The translations under genes were made by a program, and so were the position numbers. Below the pieces are notes generated by a model, which saw nothing but the letters and a program-made list of their open reading frames with translations, was not told the DNA's origin and made no database searches. 64,000 bases of DNA from Desulfovibrio sp. (GTDB taxonomy: Bacteria; Desulfobacterota; Desulfovibrionia; Desulfovibrionales; Desulfovibrionaceae). Each line of letters begins with the position of its first letter. The first letter of the stretch is position 1. Location: contig JACQYS010000022.1 of assembly GCA_016208105.1 (NCBI GenBank), positions 124,001 through 188,000 of the forward strand, in the 5' to 3' direction. Below are positions 9,436-17,911 of the stretch, one piece after another.

Positions 9436-9473
9436 AACAAAACCGGCCGGTCCGGACAATCCGAACCGGCCGG
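9436..9473 (-). terminator. Intrinsic terminator after rpsO
   Basis: On the minus strand CCGGCCGG (9473-9466) pairs with CCGGCCGG (9450-9443), and an inner CGG/CCG pair extends the stem. TTTTGTT follows. It begins 9 bp after the rpsO stop, so pnp (start 9283) must rely on read-through or on its own promoter in 9284-9435. That leader also contains a GCCGGGA/TCCCGGGC hairpin near 9345-9368. Confidence 0.88.
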
Positions 9474-9482
9474 AAGGGCATG

Positions 9483-9752
9483 TTACTTGCGGATGCCGAG
9501 CCGCGAAATCAGCGCGCGATAGCGGCTGACGTCCTTGTTCTTCAAGTAGTTGAGCAGCTTGCGGCGCTGGCCGACAAGTTTCAACAGGCCCGTGCGGGAA
9601 TGGAAATCCTTGGCGTGGGCTTTGAAGTGTTCAGTCAGATAGGTGATGCGATTGGTCAAAAGCGCCACCTGCACCTCGGGGGAACCAGTGTCTCCCTCGT
9701 GCGTCTTGTAGTCCTCGATGACTTTCAGCTTGTCATCAGCTGTCATTACCAC
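9483..9752 (-). CDS. rpsO: 30S ribosomal protein S15
   Basis: 89 residues, the normal S15 length. The conserved region [20 protein letters not shown] and the C-terminal [14 protein letters not shown], which contact 16S rRNA helices in the platform, are intact. The GTG at 9752 (MVMTADDK) is chosen because GGAGG at 9761-9765 is at the ideal eight-base spacing; the ATG two codons later would be 14 bases away. It lies between truB and pnp as in many proteobacteria. Confidence 0.98.
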   Translation of the reverse strand: MVMTADDKLKVIEDYKTHEGDTGSPEVQVALLTNRITYLTEHFKAHAKDFHSRTGLLKLVGQRRKLLNYLKNKDVSRYRALISRLGIRK

Positions 9753-9767
9753 AGCGGTACCCTCCGT

Positions 9768-10733
9768 TTAGTCTTGTTGGGGCACAATTGCCGTGGGCGT
9801 TTCCCCGGCGGGGTTCAGGCCGCGAAGAATCGCCCAGCGCCATGTGCCATCCCGGTCCTGGGGTTCGGCCAGGGCCACGGGCCAGCCAGCCTCGTCCGCG
9901 AGCAATACCCGCGAATGAGGGCCGGGAAGGTCCGAAACCGCGAGCATCTTGCCATCCTTCACCATTTTGGCCTGGGCCTGGTTCAGAACCAGCTTCGGCA
10001 GGTGGGGCAGGGCGCTCGCGAGCGGAACAACCCGTTCGGCCAGCCGTTCGGGCTTTTCCAGAAGCGCGTCCAAGGAGACGGCCTGGCGAAGCTCGAAGGG
10101 ATGGCTGCACTCCCGGGTGAGTTCGGTCAGGTGGGCTCCGCACCCAAGTCGCGTCCCCAGGCTGTGGACCAGGGAGCGAACGTAGGCGCCGGGGCTCACT
10201 TTCACCCGGAAATTCACATGCGGAAGGTCCATTGAGGTCACTTCCGCTTCAAAAACCGTTACCGGCTTGACGATGACCGGCACCTCTTCGCCCTTGCGGG
10301 CCTTCTTGTAAAGAGGTTGGCCGTTCACCTTCACCGCCGAGTAGGGCGGTATCTCCTGGGTGGTCATATCCGTCCAGGAGAGAACCGCCTCGCGAACCGC
10401 CTCGGGAGCCAGGTGCTCCCACGGGGCCTCGGCCGTCACCGTGCCTTCGGCGTCGAAGGTGTCGGTGTTCTGGCCCAGGCGCAGGCGGCCCGTGTAAATC
10501 TTTTGGCCTTCGGTCACGTACGAGGCGATCTTGGTCCCCTCGCCCAGAAGCACCACCAGCACCCCGGTGGCCATGGGGTCCAGGGTTCCGGCGTGGCCGA
10601 TCTTCTTCTGCCCGAGCTGGCGCTTGACGATCTCCAGGCAGCGCGCCGAGGTGGGGCCTTTGGGCTTGTCGAGCACCAGCACCCCGTGCATCTGGGGCGG
10701 GCGGGACGCCGGATCAGAAATCGTCTGAGTCAC
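9768..10733 (-). CDS. truB: tRNA pseudouridine(55) synthase TruB
   Basis: About 321 residues from a GTG at 10733; a TTG at 10763 would add ten residues without a ribosome-binding site. The conserved entry HGVLVLDKPKGPTS is followed by the catalytic block HAGTLDPMATGVL, whose Asp is the nucleophile, then PPYSAVKVNGQPLYKKAR and GAYVRSLVHSLG. The C-terminal part (VLLADEAGWPVALAE) fits the PUA-like domain. It makes pseudouridine 55 in the T-loop of tRNAs. It is between nrnA and rpsO in the translation operon. Confidence 0.96.
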   Translation of the reverse strand: MTQTISDPASRPPQMHGVLVLDKPKGPTSARCLEIVKRQLGQKKIGHAGTLDPMATGVLVVLLGEGTKIASYVTEGQKIYTGRLRLGQNTDTFDAEGTVTAEAPWEHLAPEAVREAVLSWTDMTTQEIPPYSAVKVNGQPLYKKARKGEEVPVIVKPVTVFEAEVTSMDLPHVNFRVKVSPGAYVRSLVHSLGTRLGCGAHLTELTRECSHPFELRQAVSLDALLEKPERLAERVVPLASALPHLPKLVLNQAQAKMVKDGKMLAVSDLPGPHSRVLLADEAGWPVALAEPQDRDGTWRWAILRGLNPAGETPTAIVPQQD

Positions 10734-10812
10734 AAAATACCTTAAGTCCCGGCTCGCGCGCAATACTCGTCAATTCGAACACACTGCAAAGAAGCGGCCA
10801 AACAGGGCGCCG

Positions 10813-11787
10813 TCACGCGCCGCTTTCCTCGAGCACCTTGCCCAAGGCTTCGATGAGCCTGGGTTCAACCTCGTCAAACGATCCCTGAATGTTGGCTCCG
10901 GCCGCGCACCTGTGCCCGCCTCCGCCAAAAGCGGCAGCCACGGGCTGGATGTTCACCTCTGAGACCGAGCGCAAGGAAAGCTTGAGTGCCCCGGCTCCAT
11001 CCTCGCGTAGCGACTGGGCCATCTTGCAGCCCTTGATACGCAGGACGAAGTTCGTAAGCCCCTCGCAGTCGGCACTTGTGGCCCCAAGCCGGGAAAGCTG
11101 CTCGCTCGTTATGCGAATCACACCCAGCTGTCCATCAAAATAGAGCGCCAGCGAACCGAGAATTTCCGACCAGAGCCTGAACCGGGCCAATGACCACTGG
11201 TTCTGGATGAGCTCATTTATCTTGGCCGTGTCGAGACCCTGACGGATTATGCGCGCGGCCAGTTCCATGCATCTGGGGCTGGTGTTGTCGAAGGCGAAGT
11301 TTCCGGTGTCGGTCACCATGCCCAGGTACACGGCTTCGCCCAAAGGACCATCGAGCTCGAAACCGGCTTCCAGGGCCATGACGCCCACCATCTCCGCCGT
11401 GGAGGACCGGTCCATCTCCACCCAGTTGTGGGCTCCCCATTTGGGGTTGCCGATATGATGGTCGATGACCATGGTGGGATGGGCCGACATGGCGTCCTGA
11501 AGGATCTTTCCTCCCCGTCGTTCGTCTCCGCAATCGAGAGCGATGATCCAGTCGAAACCGTCCGCGGGCAGTTCCGTGAGAATGGGCGAGGGCAGCTGAA
11601 GCCAGGAGAAATGGGCGGGAAGGCCGGAAATATTGTAGAGAACGGCCTGTTTGCCCAGGGCCGTGAGCAGATGCCCCATGGCTGCCATGGCCCCGATGGC
11701 GTCGCCGTCCGGACTGGCGTGGGAGGTCACCAGGAAGCGCGACCCGGCCTTGATGGCCTTTAAAAGGTCATGCATGCGGGTGCCCAT
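10813..11787 (-). CDS. nrnA: DHH/DHHA1 phosphoesterase, NrnA-like oligoribonuclease / pAp phosphatase
   Basis: 324 residues. The metal-binding motifs are SHASPDGDAIG (Asp27, Asp29), LDCGD (about 85-89) and the DHH triplet at 109-111 (VIDHH), followed by YLGMVTDTGNF. The C-terminal DHHA1 domain ends with AFGGGGHRCAAGA. NrnA-type enzymes degrade nanoRNA (2-5 nt) and dephosphorylate pAp; this is known for the family and not shown for this protein. The gene overlaps the 3' end of rbfA by 20 bp, so the two are translationally coupled, consistent with a role in RNA turnover alongside pnp. Confidence 0.93.
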   Translation of the reverse strand: MGTRMHDLLKAIKAGSRFLVTSHASPDGDAIGAMAAMGHLLTALGKQAVLYNISGLPAHFSWLQLPSPILTELPADGFDWIIALDCGDERRGGKILQDAMSAHPTMVIDHHIGNPKWGAHNWVEMDRSSTAEMVGVMALEAGFELDGPLGEAVYLGMVTDTGNFAFDNTSPRCMELAARIIRQGLDTAKINELIQNQWSLARFRLWSEILGSLALYFDGQLGVIRITSEQLSRLGATSADCEGLTNFVLRIKGCKMAQSLREDGAGALKLSLRSVSEVNIQPVAAAFGGGGHRCAAGANIQGSFDEVEPRLIEALGKVLEESGA

Positions 11788-12109
11788 AGACCATGGTTTC
11801 CAAAAAGTCGTCGTGTTCGAAGCGAAGGTCGGGCACGAACTTCATCTTGACCCTGCGCCCCAGGTTGGAGCGAAGGAACCCCTTGGCCTTGTACAGGGCA
11901 TCCTTGACGGCCTTGATGCGTTCTGCGTCGCCCTGCATGGTGAAAAGCACCGTGGCCACGGAGATGTCGGCGTTAAGGCGCACGCCGCTTATGGTCACCA
12001 GCTCCAGGCGCGGGTCCTGAATCTCTTCGGAGAGCATGAGGGCCAGTTCGCGCATGATTTGGTCGGCCATGCGGATGGAGCGGCGGGAAGGGCCTTCTTT
12101 GGTCGTCAT
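11768..12109 (-). CDS. rbfA: 30S ribosome-binding factor RbfA
   Basis: 113 residues from the ATG at 12109, which has AGGA ten bases upstream; an upstream extension to 12166 lacks family similarity. The conserved parts are RMADQIMRELALMLSEEIQDPRL near the start (written here in two pieces: RMADQIMREL and ALMLSEEIQDPRL), the TISGVRLNADISVATV strand and the RRVKMKFVPDLRFEHD block. RbfA binds the 5' end of 16S rRNA during 30S maturation. A putative promoter and a dispersed repeat copy lie directly upstream (12149-12228). Confidence 0.94.
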   Translation of the reverse strand: MTTKEGPSRRSIRMADQIMRELALMLSEEIQDPRLELVTISGVRLNADISVATVLFTMQGDAERIKAVKDALYKAKGFLRSNLGRRVKMKFVPDLRFEHDDFLETMVYGHPHA

Positions 12110-12148
12110 TGTATGTCCTGTCTCATGGCGCTGGAGGTCTGGTTGGGA

Positions 12149-12190
12149 GAGGCCTCCGGCGGCCAAAGGGCTTAAGCCCTTTGGAATCCC
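12149..12190 (+). repeat. Dispersed palindromic repeat, copy R1
   Basis: A 42-bp element with a conserved flank GAGGCCTCCGGCGG, a palindromic core CCAAAGGG-CTTAAG-CCCTTTGG and a GAATCCC end. Related copies are at 40514, 41748, 45447 and 48697. It lies between rbfA and the YlxP gene, both on the minus strand, and would fall in the rbfA leader if the promoter at 12200-12228 is used. Confidence 0.85.
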
Positions 12191-12199
12191 AATTTAATA

Positions 12200-12228
12200 T
12201 GTATATATGTAACAGGCGACTGAGTCGA
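12200..12228 (-). promoter_or_regulatory. Putative sigma-70 promoter for rbfA
   Basis: On the minus strand TCGACT (12228-12223) and TATACA (12205-12200) are separated by 17 bases. Each box matches the consensus at four of six positions. The region is locally AT-rich, unlike its surroundings. Start of transcription would be near 12193. Confidence 0.35.
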
Positions 12229-12245
12229 GGTTTCGAGCGGGTGTG

Positions 12246-12533
12246 TCACTGCCCGATGAGCTCAATGTCGTCATATATAAGTTCCGCTTCGTCGGCGGCA
12301 ACCACCATGTTCAAGGCTTTTTGCAAAAGCCCCTGGGCGTGCTTGCCGTCCGGGCTCACCGTCACGGCGGCGAGAACCAGGGTGTCGTGGCTGTCGTGGC
12401 TGGCTATCTCGCTCACGGCCACGTTGAACTTGTTGCGCAGCTTGGCTTTTAACCGCTGGGCCACGGAGCGCTTGCCCTTGAGGGAGTCGTTTCCGTGCAG
12501 GCGAAATTCCAGGGTGAGCACGCCGATGATCAT
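12246..12533 (-). CDS. DUF503 / YlxP-like protein
   Basis: About 95 residues from the ATG at 12533 (a GTG three codons upstream is equally possible; neither has a clear ribosome-binding site). The family signature is at the start, MIIGVLTLEFRLHGNDSLKG followed by KRSVAQRLKAKLRNKFNVAV, and the protein ends with a short acidic strand. YlxP/DUF503 proteins are commonly encoded in nusA-infB-rbfA operons, and this one sits between infB and rbfA. Family members are linked to ribosome or RNA processes, but no reaction is established. The gene begins after the infB terminator. Confidence 0.85.
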   Translation of the reverse strand: MIIGVLTLEFRLHGNDSLKGKRSVAQRLKAKLRNKFNVAVSEIASHDSHDTLVLAAVTVSPDGKHAQGLLQKALNMVVAADEAELIYDDIELIGQ

Positions 12534-12561
12534 GAGGGTCACCCGGGCGCGGGGGTGCGCA

Positions 12562-12614
12562 GCAAAAAATTAAGGCCCCCGGGGCTCCCGCGCATTGCGG
12601 AAACCCCGGAGGCC
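12562..12614 (-). terminator. Intrinsic terminator after infB
   Basis: On the minus strand GGCCTCCGGGG (12614-12604) pairs with CCCCGGGGGCC (12584-12574) with one mismatch, then TTAATTTTTTG. It begins immediately after the infB stop codon and separates infB from the YlxP gene. Confidence 0.8.
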
Positions 12615-12622
12615 AAGCTGTA

Positions 12623-15529
12623 TTAGTCCAGGGTGTCCTGTTCTTCCACGGTCTCGAAGGCCTCGATCACGTCGCCGACCTTCACGTCGTTGAAGTGCTC
12701 CAGGCCCATGCCGCACTCGTAGCCCTTTGTGACTTCCTTGACGTCGTCCTTGAAACGCTTGAGGCTGGCGAGCTTGCCGGTATAGACAACCACGCCGTCG
12801 CGCAGCAAGCGGATCTGGGCGTTGCGGGTGATCTTGCCGTCCAGGACGCCGCAACCGGCCACCAGGCCGATCTTGGGCACGCTGAAGGTCTGGCGCACCT
12901 CGGCCTGGCCCAGGTACTGCTCCTTGAAGACAGGGGCGAGCATGCCGGACATGGCCGCCTTGATCTCGTCCACCAGCTTGTAGATGATGTCGTAGAACCT
13001 TAAGTCCACGTTCTCGCGTTCGGCGGTTTCCTTGACCTTCACGGACGGGCGGACGTTGAAGCCGATGACGATGGCCCCGGAGGCGGCGGCTAAGAGGACG
13101 TCGGATTCCGTGATGGCGCCGGCGCCGGCGTGGATCATGCGTATCTTGACCTTCTCGCCGGAGAGCTTGTTCAAGGCTTCGGCAATGGCCTCCTGGGAAC
13201 CCTGCACGTCGGCCTTGAGCACCAGCTTGAGTTCCTGGGCCTCGGCCTCGCCGCGCGAAGCCAGGAAGGTCTCCAGGGTGAGCTTGGTGGCCTTGCCAAG
13301 ATCGCGCTCGCGCTGTTTGGTCAGGCGCGTCATCGCGATGCGGCGGGCGACCTTCTCGTCCTCGACGCAGCTGAATGTCTCGCCCGCTTCCGGAACGCCT
13401 TCGAAACCCTGCACCTCGACGGGCATGGCCGGTCCGGCTTCCTTGATCTTTCGGCCCTGGTCGTCGAACAAGGCCCGCACACGCCCCGAGAACAGGCCGC
13501 ACACGAAGGCGTCGCCCTGGTTCAGGGTGCCTTCCTCGATGAGCACGGTGGCCACCGGGCCACGGCCCTTGTCCAGCTTGGCCTCGATGATGTGGCCCTT
13601 GGCGCGCTTGTCCGGGTTGGACTTGAGATCGAGCACCTCGGCCTGCAAAAGGATCATCTCCAGGAGTTCATCCAGGCCGACGCGCTGCTTGGCGGATACG
13701 TTGGCGAAGATGGTCTCTCCGCCCCATTCCTCGGGCACGAGCCCGAGATCGGCCAGTTCGCGTTTCACGCGGTCGGGTTCGGCTCCCGGCTTGTCGATCT
13801 TGTTGACAGCCACAACCATGGGCACGCCGGCTGCTTTGGAGTGGTTGATGGCTTCGCGGGTCTGGTCCATGACGCCGTCGTCTGCGGCCACAACCAGGAC
13901 CACGATGTCCGTCACCTTGGAGCCGCGGGCGCGCATGGCGGTGAAGGCTTCGTGGCCCGGAGTGTCCAGGAAGACCACGTTTCCGCGCGGGGTGGTGACG
14001 TGGTAGGCGCCGATGTGCTGGGTGATGCCGCCAGCCTCGCCCATGACCACGTTGGTGGAACGGATGGCGTCCAAAAGCGACGTCTTGCCATGGTCGACGT
14101 GGCCCATGATGGTGACCACGGGCGGCCTGGGCTTCAAAGATTCCGGAGAGTCCGCTGCTTCGACGTCGATGAACTGCTCTTCGTCAAAGCCGACCTTCTC
14201 CACCTCGTAGCCGAACTCAGCGGCCACGAGCACTGCGGTTTCGTAATCCAGGGACTGGTTGATGGTGGCCATCATGCCCATGGACAAGAGAACCTTCATC
14301 AGATCCTGGGCCTTGAGTCCCATCTGACGGGCCATCTCGGAGACGCGGATGGCGTCCTCCATGCGGATTTTGCGCTTGATGGCCTTCTGGGGCTGGGACT
14401 GGGCCTGGGCCGCCATGATCTGGGCAACCTGATCGCCGCCCTTCTTCTTCTTGGGGTGCTTGCCACCGCGTCCGGTGCGGTCCTGAATGTCGCCCATGCG
14501 CCTCTTGGCGCCGCCGCGGCCGCGGTCGCCGTCGTCCGCGGGAGCCTGGCCGCCGAATTCAACCACACGCTTGTCCTTGCGGCGCTTGCGGTCGTCCGAC
14601 TCCGGAACAGGGGCAGGCTGGGGGCGATCAAAGCCACCGGGTCCGCCGGGGCGTGGGCCGCCGGGACCAGCCGGGCGCGGTCCGCCGGGTCCGCCTGGAC
14701 GCTGTCCGCCGGGTCCGCCGGGGCGCGGTCCGCCGGGACCAGCCGGGCGCGGTCCGCCGGGGCTGGCCGGACGCTGCTGCACAGGGCGGGGCGGTTCGGC
14801 GGTGCGGGGGTCGGGCATGGAAATGATGCGCACCTGCGGCCCGATGGGAACCTCGCGCTTGGGCTTCTTGACCTTCTTCTCCGGTTCCGCGCCTTCAGCG
14901 GGGGCCGGGGCTTCGGCATCAACCGGAGCCTGGGCATCGTCAGACGCGGCGAGTGATTCGTCTTCGTGGACGTGAGCCTCGTGGACAGGCTCGTCCGCGA
15001 TAGGTTCCTCGGGCGCGGCGTGCTCGGCGGATGATTCTTCCTCGTGCCCGGCCTGCTCGGCAGGAGCAAACTCGTGCTCGTGGACCACGGGAAGGTCTTC
15101 GGCTTCGGGCAGGGCCTCCGCTTCGGCTTCGGGCTCGGGCTGGGAAATGATTCTGGCCGGAGGCGTTTGGATGGCGCGCCGGCGGGGCTTGGCCTGGGGG
15201 GCCTGCTCCAAAGCCGGAGAGGCCTCTTCCTCAACCTCGGGGGTGGAGGTGGAAGGAGGCTGCGGGGCTTCGGCCTGAGGCTCCTGCTCTGCATGGGGCG
15301 CGCTTGCGCGGCGGCGGCGGACAACCACTCCCGGCTGGGACTGGCTCTGCACAACTTCGGACTTGGCGAGGCCAGTCTTCATTTTGGAGCGCACCAGTGC
15401 GACCTGGTCGTCCTCCAGTGTGGCCATGTCGCTGGACACACGAATGTCCAGCTCTCTCAGCGCCTGGTAGATGTCCTTGTTGCTGACCCTCAGCTCCTTA
15501 GCGAGGTCTCGGACTCTAAGCTTCGTCAC
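12623..15529 (-). CDS. infB: Translation initiation factor IF-2
   Basis: 968 residues, long for the family because of an extended N-terminal half. Residues 1-50 form the IF2_N domain ([20 protein letters not shown]). Residues about 70-345 are low-complexity: Glu/Ala/Pro-rich, then a Gly/Pro/Arg tract. A second IF2_N region ([20 protein letters not shown]) precedes the G domain with [14 protein letters not shown] (G1), DTPGHEAF (G3) and NKIDKP (G4). The C-terminal half has the beta-barrel and fMet-tRNA binding domains. It places initiator tRNA on the 30S subunit. The GTG start at 15529 overlaps the end of ylxR by 14 bp, so translation is coupled. Confidence 0.98.
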   Translation of the reverse strand: MTKLRVRDLAKELRVSNKDIYQALRELDIRVSSDMATLEDDQVALVRSKMKTGLAKSEVVQSQSQPGVVVRRRRASAPHAEQEPQAEAPQPPSTSTPEVEEEASPALEQAPQAKPRRRAIQTPPARIISQPEPEAEAEALPEAEDLPVVHEHEFAPAEQAGHEEESSAEHAAPEEPIADEPVHEAHVHEDESLAASDDAQAPVDAEAPAPAEGAEPEKKVKKPKREVPIGPQVRIISMPDPRTAEPPRPVQQRPASPGGPRPAGPGGPRPGGPGGQRPGGPGGPRPAGPGGPRPGGPGGFDRPQPAPVPESDDRKRRKDKRVVEFGGQAPADDGDRGRGGAKRRMGDIQDRTGRGGKHPKKKKGGDQVAQIMAAQAQSQPQKAIKRKIRMEDAIRVSEMARQMGLKAQDLMKVLLSMGMMATINQSLDYETAVLVAAEFGYEVEKVGFDEEQFIDVEAADSPESLKPRPPVVTIMGHVDHGKTSLLDAIRSTNVVMGEAGGITQHIGAYHVTTPRGNVVFLDTPGHEAFTAMRARGSKVTDIVVLVVAADDGVMDQTREAINHSKAAGVPMVVAVNKIDKPGAEPDRVKRELADLGLVPEEWGGETIFANVSAKQRVGLDELLEMILLQAEVLDLKSNPDKRAKGHIIEAKLDKGRGPVATVLIEEGTLNQGDAFVCGLFSGRVRALFDDQGRKIKEAGPAMPVEVQGFEGVPEAGETFSCVEDEKVARRIAMTRLTKQRERDLGKATKLTLETFLASRGEAEAQELKLVLKADVQGSQEAIAEALNKLSGEKVKIRMIHAGAGAITESDVLLAAASGAIVIGFNVRPSVKVKETAERENVDLRFYDIIYKLVDEIKAAMSGMLAPVFKEQYLGQAEVRQTFSVPKIGLVAGCGVLDGKITRNAQIRLLRDGVVVYTGKLASLKRFKDDVKEVTKGYECGMGLEHFNDVKVGDVIEAFETVEEQDTLD
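14633..14780 (-). repeat. Tandem short repeats inside infB (Gly/Pro/Arg tract)
   Basis: Imperfect units of about 24 bp encode repeats of GGPRPAGP / GGPRPGGP between the N-terminal region and the G domain of IF-2. The copies differ at few positions (for example GGQRPGGP), so length variation between strains by slippage is likely. Confidence 0.75.
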
Positions 15530-15764
15530 GTCTGCCTTCCCCCTTGCCTTTCCTCACGGCGGCGGCGCGTTTTGGGAATTTGGCCATACAGGCCTCCCCC
15601 GCGCAACAATAGTAGCCCCTTCCGGGCAGGTCAAACGCCTTGTCAGGCGTCCATTCCCCCCGCCACACGTGGCGGGTCAATTCATGTTTGGGAAACCGTT
15701 TGCGACAGACTATGCAGCTGCGCACCGGCCCCTTGAAGTCGTTATTCTCCGGCTTTCCCGTCAT
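15516..15764 (-). CDS. ylxR: YlxR / DUF448 family RNA-binding protein
   Basis: 82 residues from the ATG at 15764, inside the 3' end of nusA. It has the family pattern [17 protein letters not shown] (two Cys in CxxC), a GRGYYCCAG segment near the middle with two more cysteines, and a basic C-terminus. YlxR is a small nucleic-acid binding protein nearly always encoded between nusA and infB, as here. In-frame codons continue upstream to 15845 but overlap the well-conserved end of NusA and look non-coding. There is no strong ribosome-binding site, so coupling to nusA translation is likely. Confidence 0.88.
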   Translation of the reverse strand: MTGKPENNDFKGPVRSCIVCRKRFPKHELTRHVWRGEWTPDKAFDLPGRGYYCCAGEACMAKFPKRAAAVRKGKGEGRRDEA

Positions 15765-17082
15765 CCGGGGCCGAAGCCTCATCCTCGGTCGCCTGGGCGG
15801 CCGCGCCATCCTCGCCCTCGGAGGTCGAATCGGACTCTTCCTCAACGGGCTTGGCGGGCAGCAGCAGCCGGATGGCGGAACGCAGGTGCTCTCGTTTCGT
15901 GGGAGTCATGCCTTCGATGCGGTCCAGCTCTTCGTCGGACGCCTCGGCCAGCATGGCCACGGTGTCGAACCCGGCGGACAGGAAGTTCTCCATGTTCATT
16001 TCGGCCACGCTGGCCAGCTGGTCCATGCCCGCGCGGGCGGCATTGAGCTCCGAGTAGCGGGAATCAGTGAAGATATCGATCTTCCAGCCGAGAAGCTTGG
16101 CCGCCAGCTTGACGTTCTGGCCCTTGCGGCCGATGGCCAGGGTGAGCTGGTCGTCGGGCACCACCACTTCCAGGGTCTTCTCGTCCTCGTCCACCATGAT
16201 GCGGGTGATGCGCGCGGGCGAGAGGGCGTTGGCCGCGTAAGTGGCGATTTCCGGATGCCAGACCACGATGTCGATGCGCTCGCCGTGCAGTTCCTGCACG
16301 ATGTTCTGGATGCGCGAGCCGCGAACGCCGACGCACGCGCCCACCGGATCCACGTCGCGGTCCTTGGAGGACACGGCCACCTTGGCCCGGGAGCCCGGGT
16401 CGCGGGCCACGCCCAGGATGCGCACCGTCTGGTCGGACACCTCGGGCACCTCGCGCTTGAACAGGGCGGCCATGTAGTCCGGGTGGGTGCGGGAAATGAT
16501 GATCTGGGGTCCGCGCCCGCTGGGCAGAACCTCGATGATGTAGGCCTGGACGCGGTCGCCGCGCTTGTAGCGCTCGCGCGGGATCTGCTCCTCTTTGGGG
16601 AGCATGGCCTCGGTGCGCCCGAGGTTTATTATCCAGCCGCCACGGTCGCGCCGCTGCACGATGCCGGAAACGATCTCGCCCTTGCGGTCCTTGTATTCCT
16701 CGTAGATGATTTCCTGCTCAGCGTCGCGCATGCGCTGGATGATCACCTGCTTGGCGGACTGGGCGGCGATGCGCCCAAGATCCTCGACCTTGAGCTTGAA
16801 TCCCAGCTCGTCGTCCATCTGCACGTTGGGGTCGACCTTTTGAGCATCTTCCAGGGTGATTTCGGACAGCGGGTCCTCAACTTCGTCCACCACGATCTTG
16901 AACTGGAAGACTTCGATCTCGCCGGCTTCGTCGTTGTAGCTGACCTCGATGTCCATGTGCTCGCCGAACTTGCGGGCGACCGAGGAGCGCACGGCCTCCT
17001 CTAGGGTGTCGATGAGCAAATCGCGGTCGATGCCGCGGTCTTTGCTGATTTGGTCAATAGCCTTGCGAAGCTCCATGCCCAT
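15742..17082 (-). CDS. nusA: Transcription termination/antitermination protein NusA
   Basis: 446 residues. The N-terminal RNA-polymerase binding domain (about 1-130) is followed by an S1 domain (KGEIVSGIVQRRDRGGWIIN), KH1 (RTHPDYMAALFKREVPEV) and KH2 (QLTLAIGRKGQNVKLAAKL), then a short helix-hairpin-helix-like domain (SAGFDTVAMLAEASDEEL) and an acidic Ser/Glu/Ala tail. NusA modulates pausing, termination and antitermination. Upstream GGAGGA gives a well-placed start. An intrinsic terminator sits just before rimP at the head of this operon, so NusA may influence its own expression (inference). Confidence 0.98.
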   Translation of the reverse strand: MGMELRKAIDQISKDRGIDRDLLIDTLEEAVRSSVARKFGEHMDIEVSYNDEAGEIEVFQFKIVVDEVEDPLSEITLEDAQKVDPNVQMDDELGFKLKVEDLGRIAAQSAKQVIIQRMRDAEQEIIYEEYKDRKGEIVSGIVQRRDRGGWIINLGRTEAMLPKEEQIPRERYKRGDRVQAYIIEVLPSGRGPQIIISRTHPDYMAALFKREVPEVSDQTVRILGVARDPGSRAKVAVSSKDRDVDPVGACVGVRGSRIQNIVQELHGERIDIVVWHPEIATYAANALSPARITRIMVDEDEKTLEVVVPDDQLTLAIGRKGQNVKLAAKLLGWKIDIFTDSRYSELNAARAGMDQLASVAEMNMENFLSAGFDTVAMLAEASDEELDRIEGMTPTKREHLRSAIRLLLPAKPVEEESDSTSEGEDGAAAQATEDEASAPDDGKAGE

Positions 17083-17112
17083 GAGGGTCCTCCGGATAGA
17101 GCCTTGCGCGCT

Positions 17113-17655
17113 TTAAGCGCGGGAGGCGTCTTTATCTGCCTTGATGGTCTTTTTGCCCTTGGTCTTGGCCTTGGCCTCCTCGGGCGTCTCAAACACGTAG
17201 ACAAGCTTGGCCTTGGCCACATGGTTCCACGGAAAACTGACGGGAACTCCTTCGCATACGAGCGAAAGTGTCTCGCCGTCCAGGGACGCGAAGGTCCCCT
17301 TGAAACGCTTCCGGCCGTCCAGGGGGTCGGCCAGAGTGACGTCCAGCTCCTGGCCCACGTAGGGGGCGAGCTGGGAAAGCTCGAAAAATTTCCGGTCAAG
17401 GCCGGGCGAGGAGACTTCCAGCTGGAAGGCTCCATGGATGACATCTTCCATGTCCAGGGCCAAGCTGAGTTGCCGGCTCACGCTGGCACAGTGCTCGACA
17501 TCCACGCCGTCCGGACCGTCTATGAATATTCGCACAACGGGGCGGCCCGCTCCGCTGGCGATCTCCATTCCCCATAGAAAAAGGCCGAGGCCTTCCACGT
17601 AGGGAGAGACCAATTCCTTAATCCTGGAGAGCACTTTTACGTTGTCCTGGGTCAT
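17113..17655 (-). CDS. rimP: Ribosome maturation factor RimP
   Basis: 180 residues. It has the two-domain RimP pattern: VSPYVEGLGLFLWGMEI, RIFIDGPDGVDVEHCASVSR and the LEVSSPGLDRKFFE block, then an SH3-like C-terminal domain and a Lys-rich tail. It acts in 30S assembly. The ATG at 17655 has no ribosome-binding site and sits three bases after the T-run of an intrinsic terminator; a GTG at 17634 with AGGA ten bases upstream is an alternative start that would lie wholly downstream of the terminator. First gene of the rimP-nusA-infB group. Confidence 0.93.
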   Translation of the reverse strand: MTQDNVKVLSRIKELVSPYVEGLGLFLWGMEIASGAGRPVVRIFIDGPDGVDVEHCASVSRQLSLALDMEDVIHGAFQLEVSSPGLDRKFFELSQLAPYVGQELDVTLADPLDGRKRFKGTFASLDGETLSLVCEGVPVSFPWNHVAKAKLVYVFETPEEAKAKTKGKKTIKADKDASRA

Positions 17656-17658
17656 ACC

Positions 17659-17690
17659 AAAAAAAAAGTGGACCGAACCGATTGGCCCAC
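17659..17690 (-). terminator. Intrinsic terminator/attenuator between tRNA-Gly and rimP
   Basis: On the minus strand GTGGGCC (17690-17684) pairs with GGTCCAC (17674-17668) including one G-T pair, with a nine-base loop, followed by nine T residues (17667-17659). The T-run ends three bases before the rimP ATG. It terminates the tRNA transcript; read-through would be needed to transcribe rimP-nusA-infB from the same promoter. Confidence 0.82.
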
Positions 17691-17735
17691 CCCTGTAATC
17701 ACCGAAGCATTGGCCTCAGCGTCATGAGGATTTTT

Positions 17736-17811
17736 TGGAGCGGGCGACGAGATTCGAACTCGCGACACCAAGCTTGGGAAGCTTGTACTCTACCAACTGA
17801 GCTACACCCGC
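17736..17811 (-). tRNA. tRNA-Gly (anticodon CCC)
   Basis: A 76-nt minus-strand cloverleaf. The acceptor arms GCGGGTG and CGCCCGC pair, the D arm reads TAGCTCAGTTGGTAGAG, the anticodon stem CAAGC/GCTTG encloses the loop TTCCCAA with anticodon CCC (reads GGG), and the T arm has GAGTTCGAATCTC. CCA is encoded. It stands at the head of the rimP-nusA-infB operon, the position held by the initiator tRNA gene metY in E. coli. Confidence 0.97.
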
Positions 17812-17825
17812 TCGCAAAGTACGTC

Positions 17826-17853
17826 ATATTATGCGTATCCGGGGCCGTGTCAA
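17826..17853 (-). promoter_or_regulatory. Putative sigma-70 promoter for tRNA-Gly
   Basis: On the minus strand a perfect TTGACA (17853-17848) is 16 bases from TAATAT (17831-17826). Transcription would start about 8 bases before the mature tRNA end. Confidence 0.65.
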
Positions 17854-17911
17854 GTGTTTTGCGTGTTTTCCGGGCTTGCGCCCAGGCCTCAGCCTTTGGT
17901 AGCTTGGCTGG

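Noticed and set aside
13130-14956. A 600-codon open frame on the + strand opposite infB
   Set aside because: It is an antisense shadow of the GC-rich infB gene, with Gly/His/Leu-rich composition typical of such shadows.
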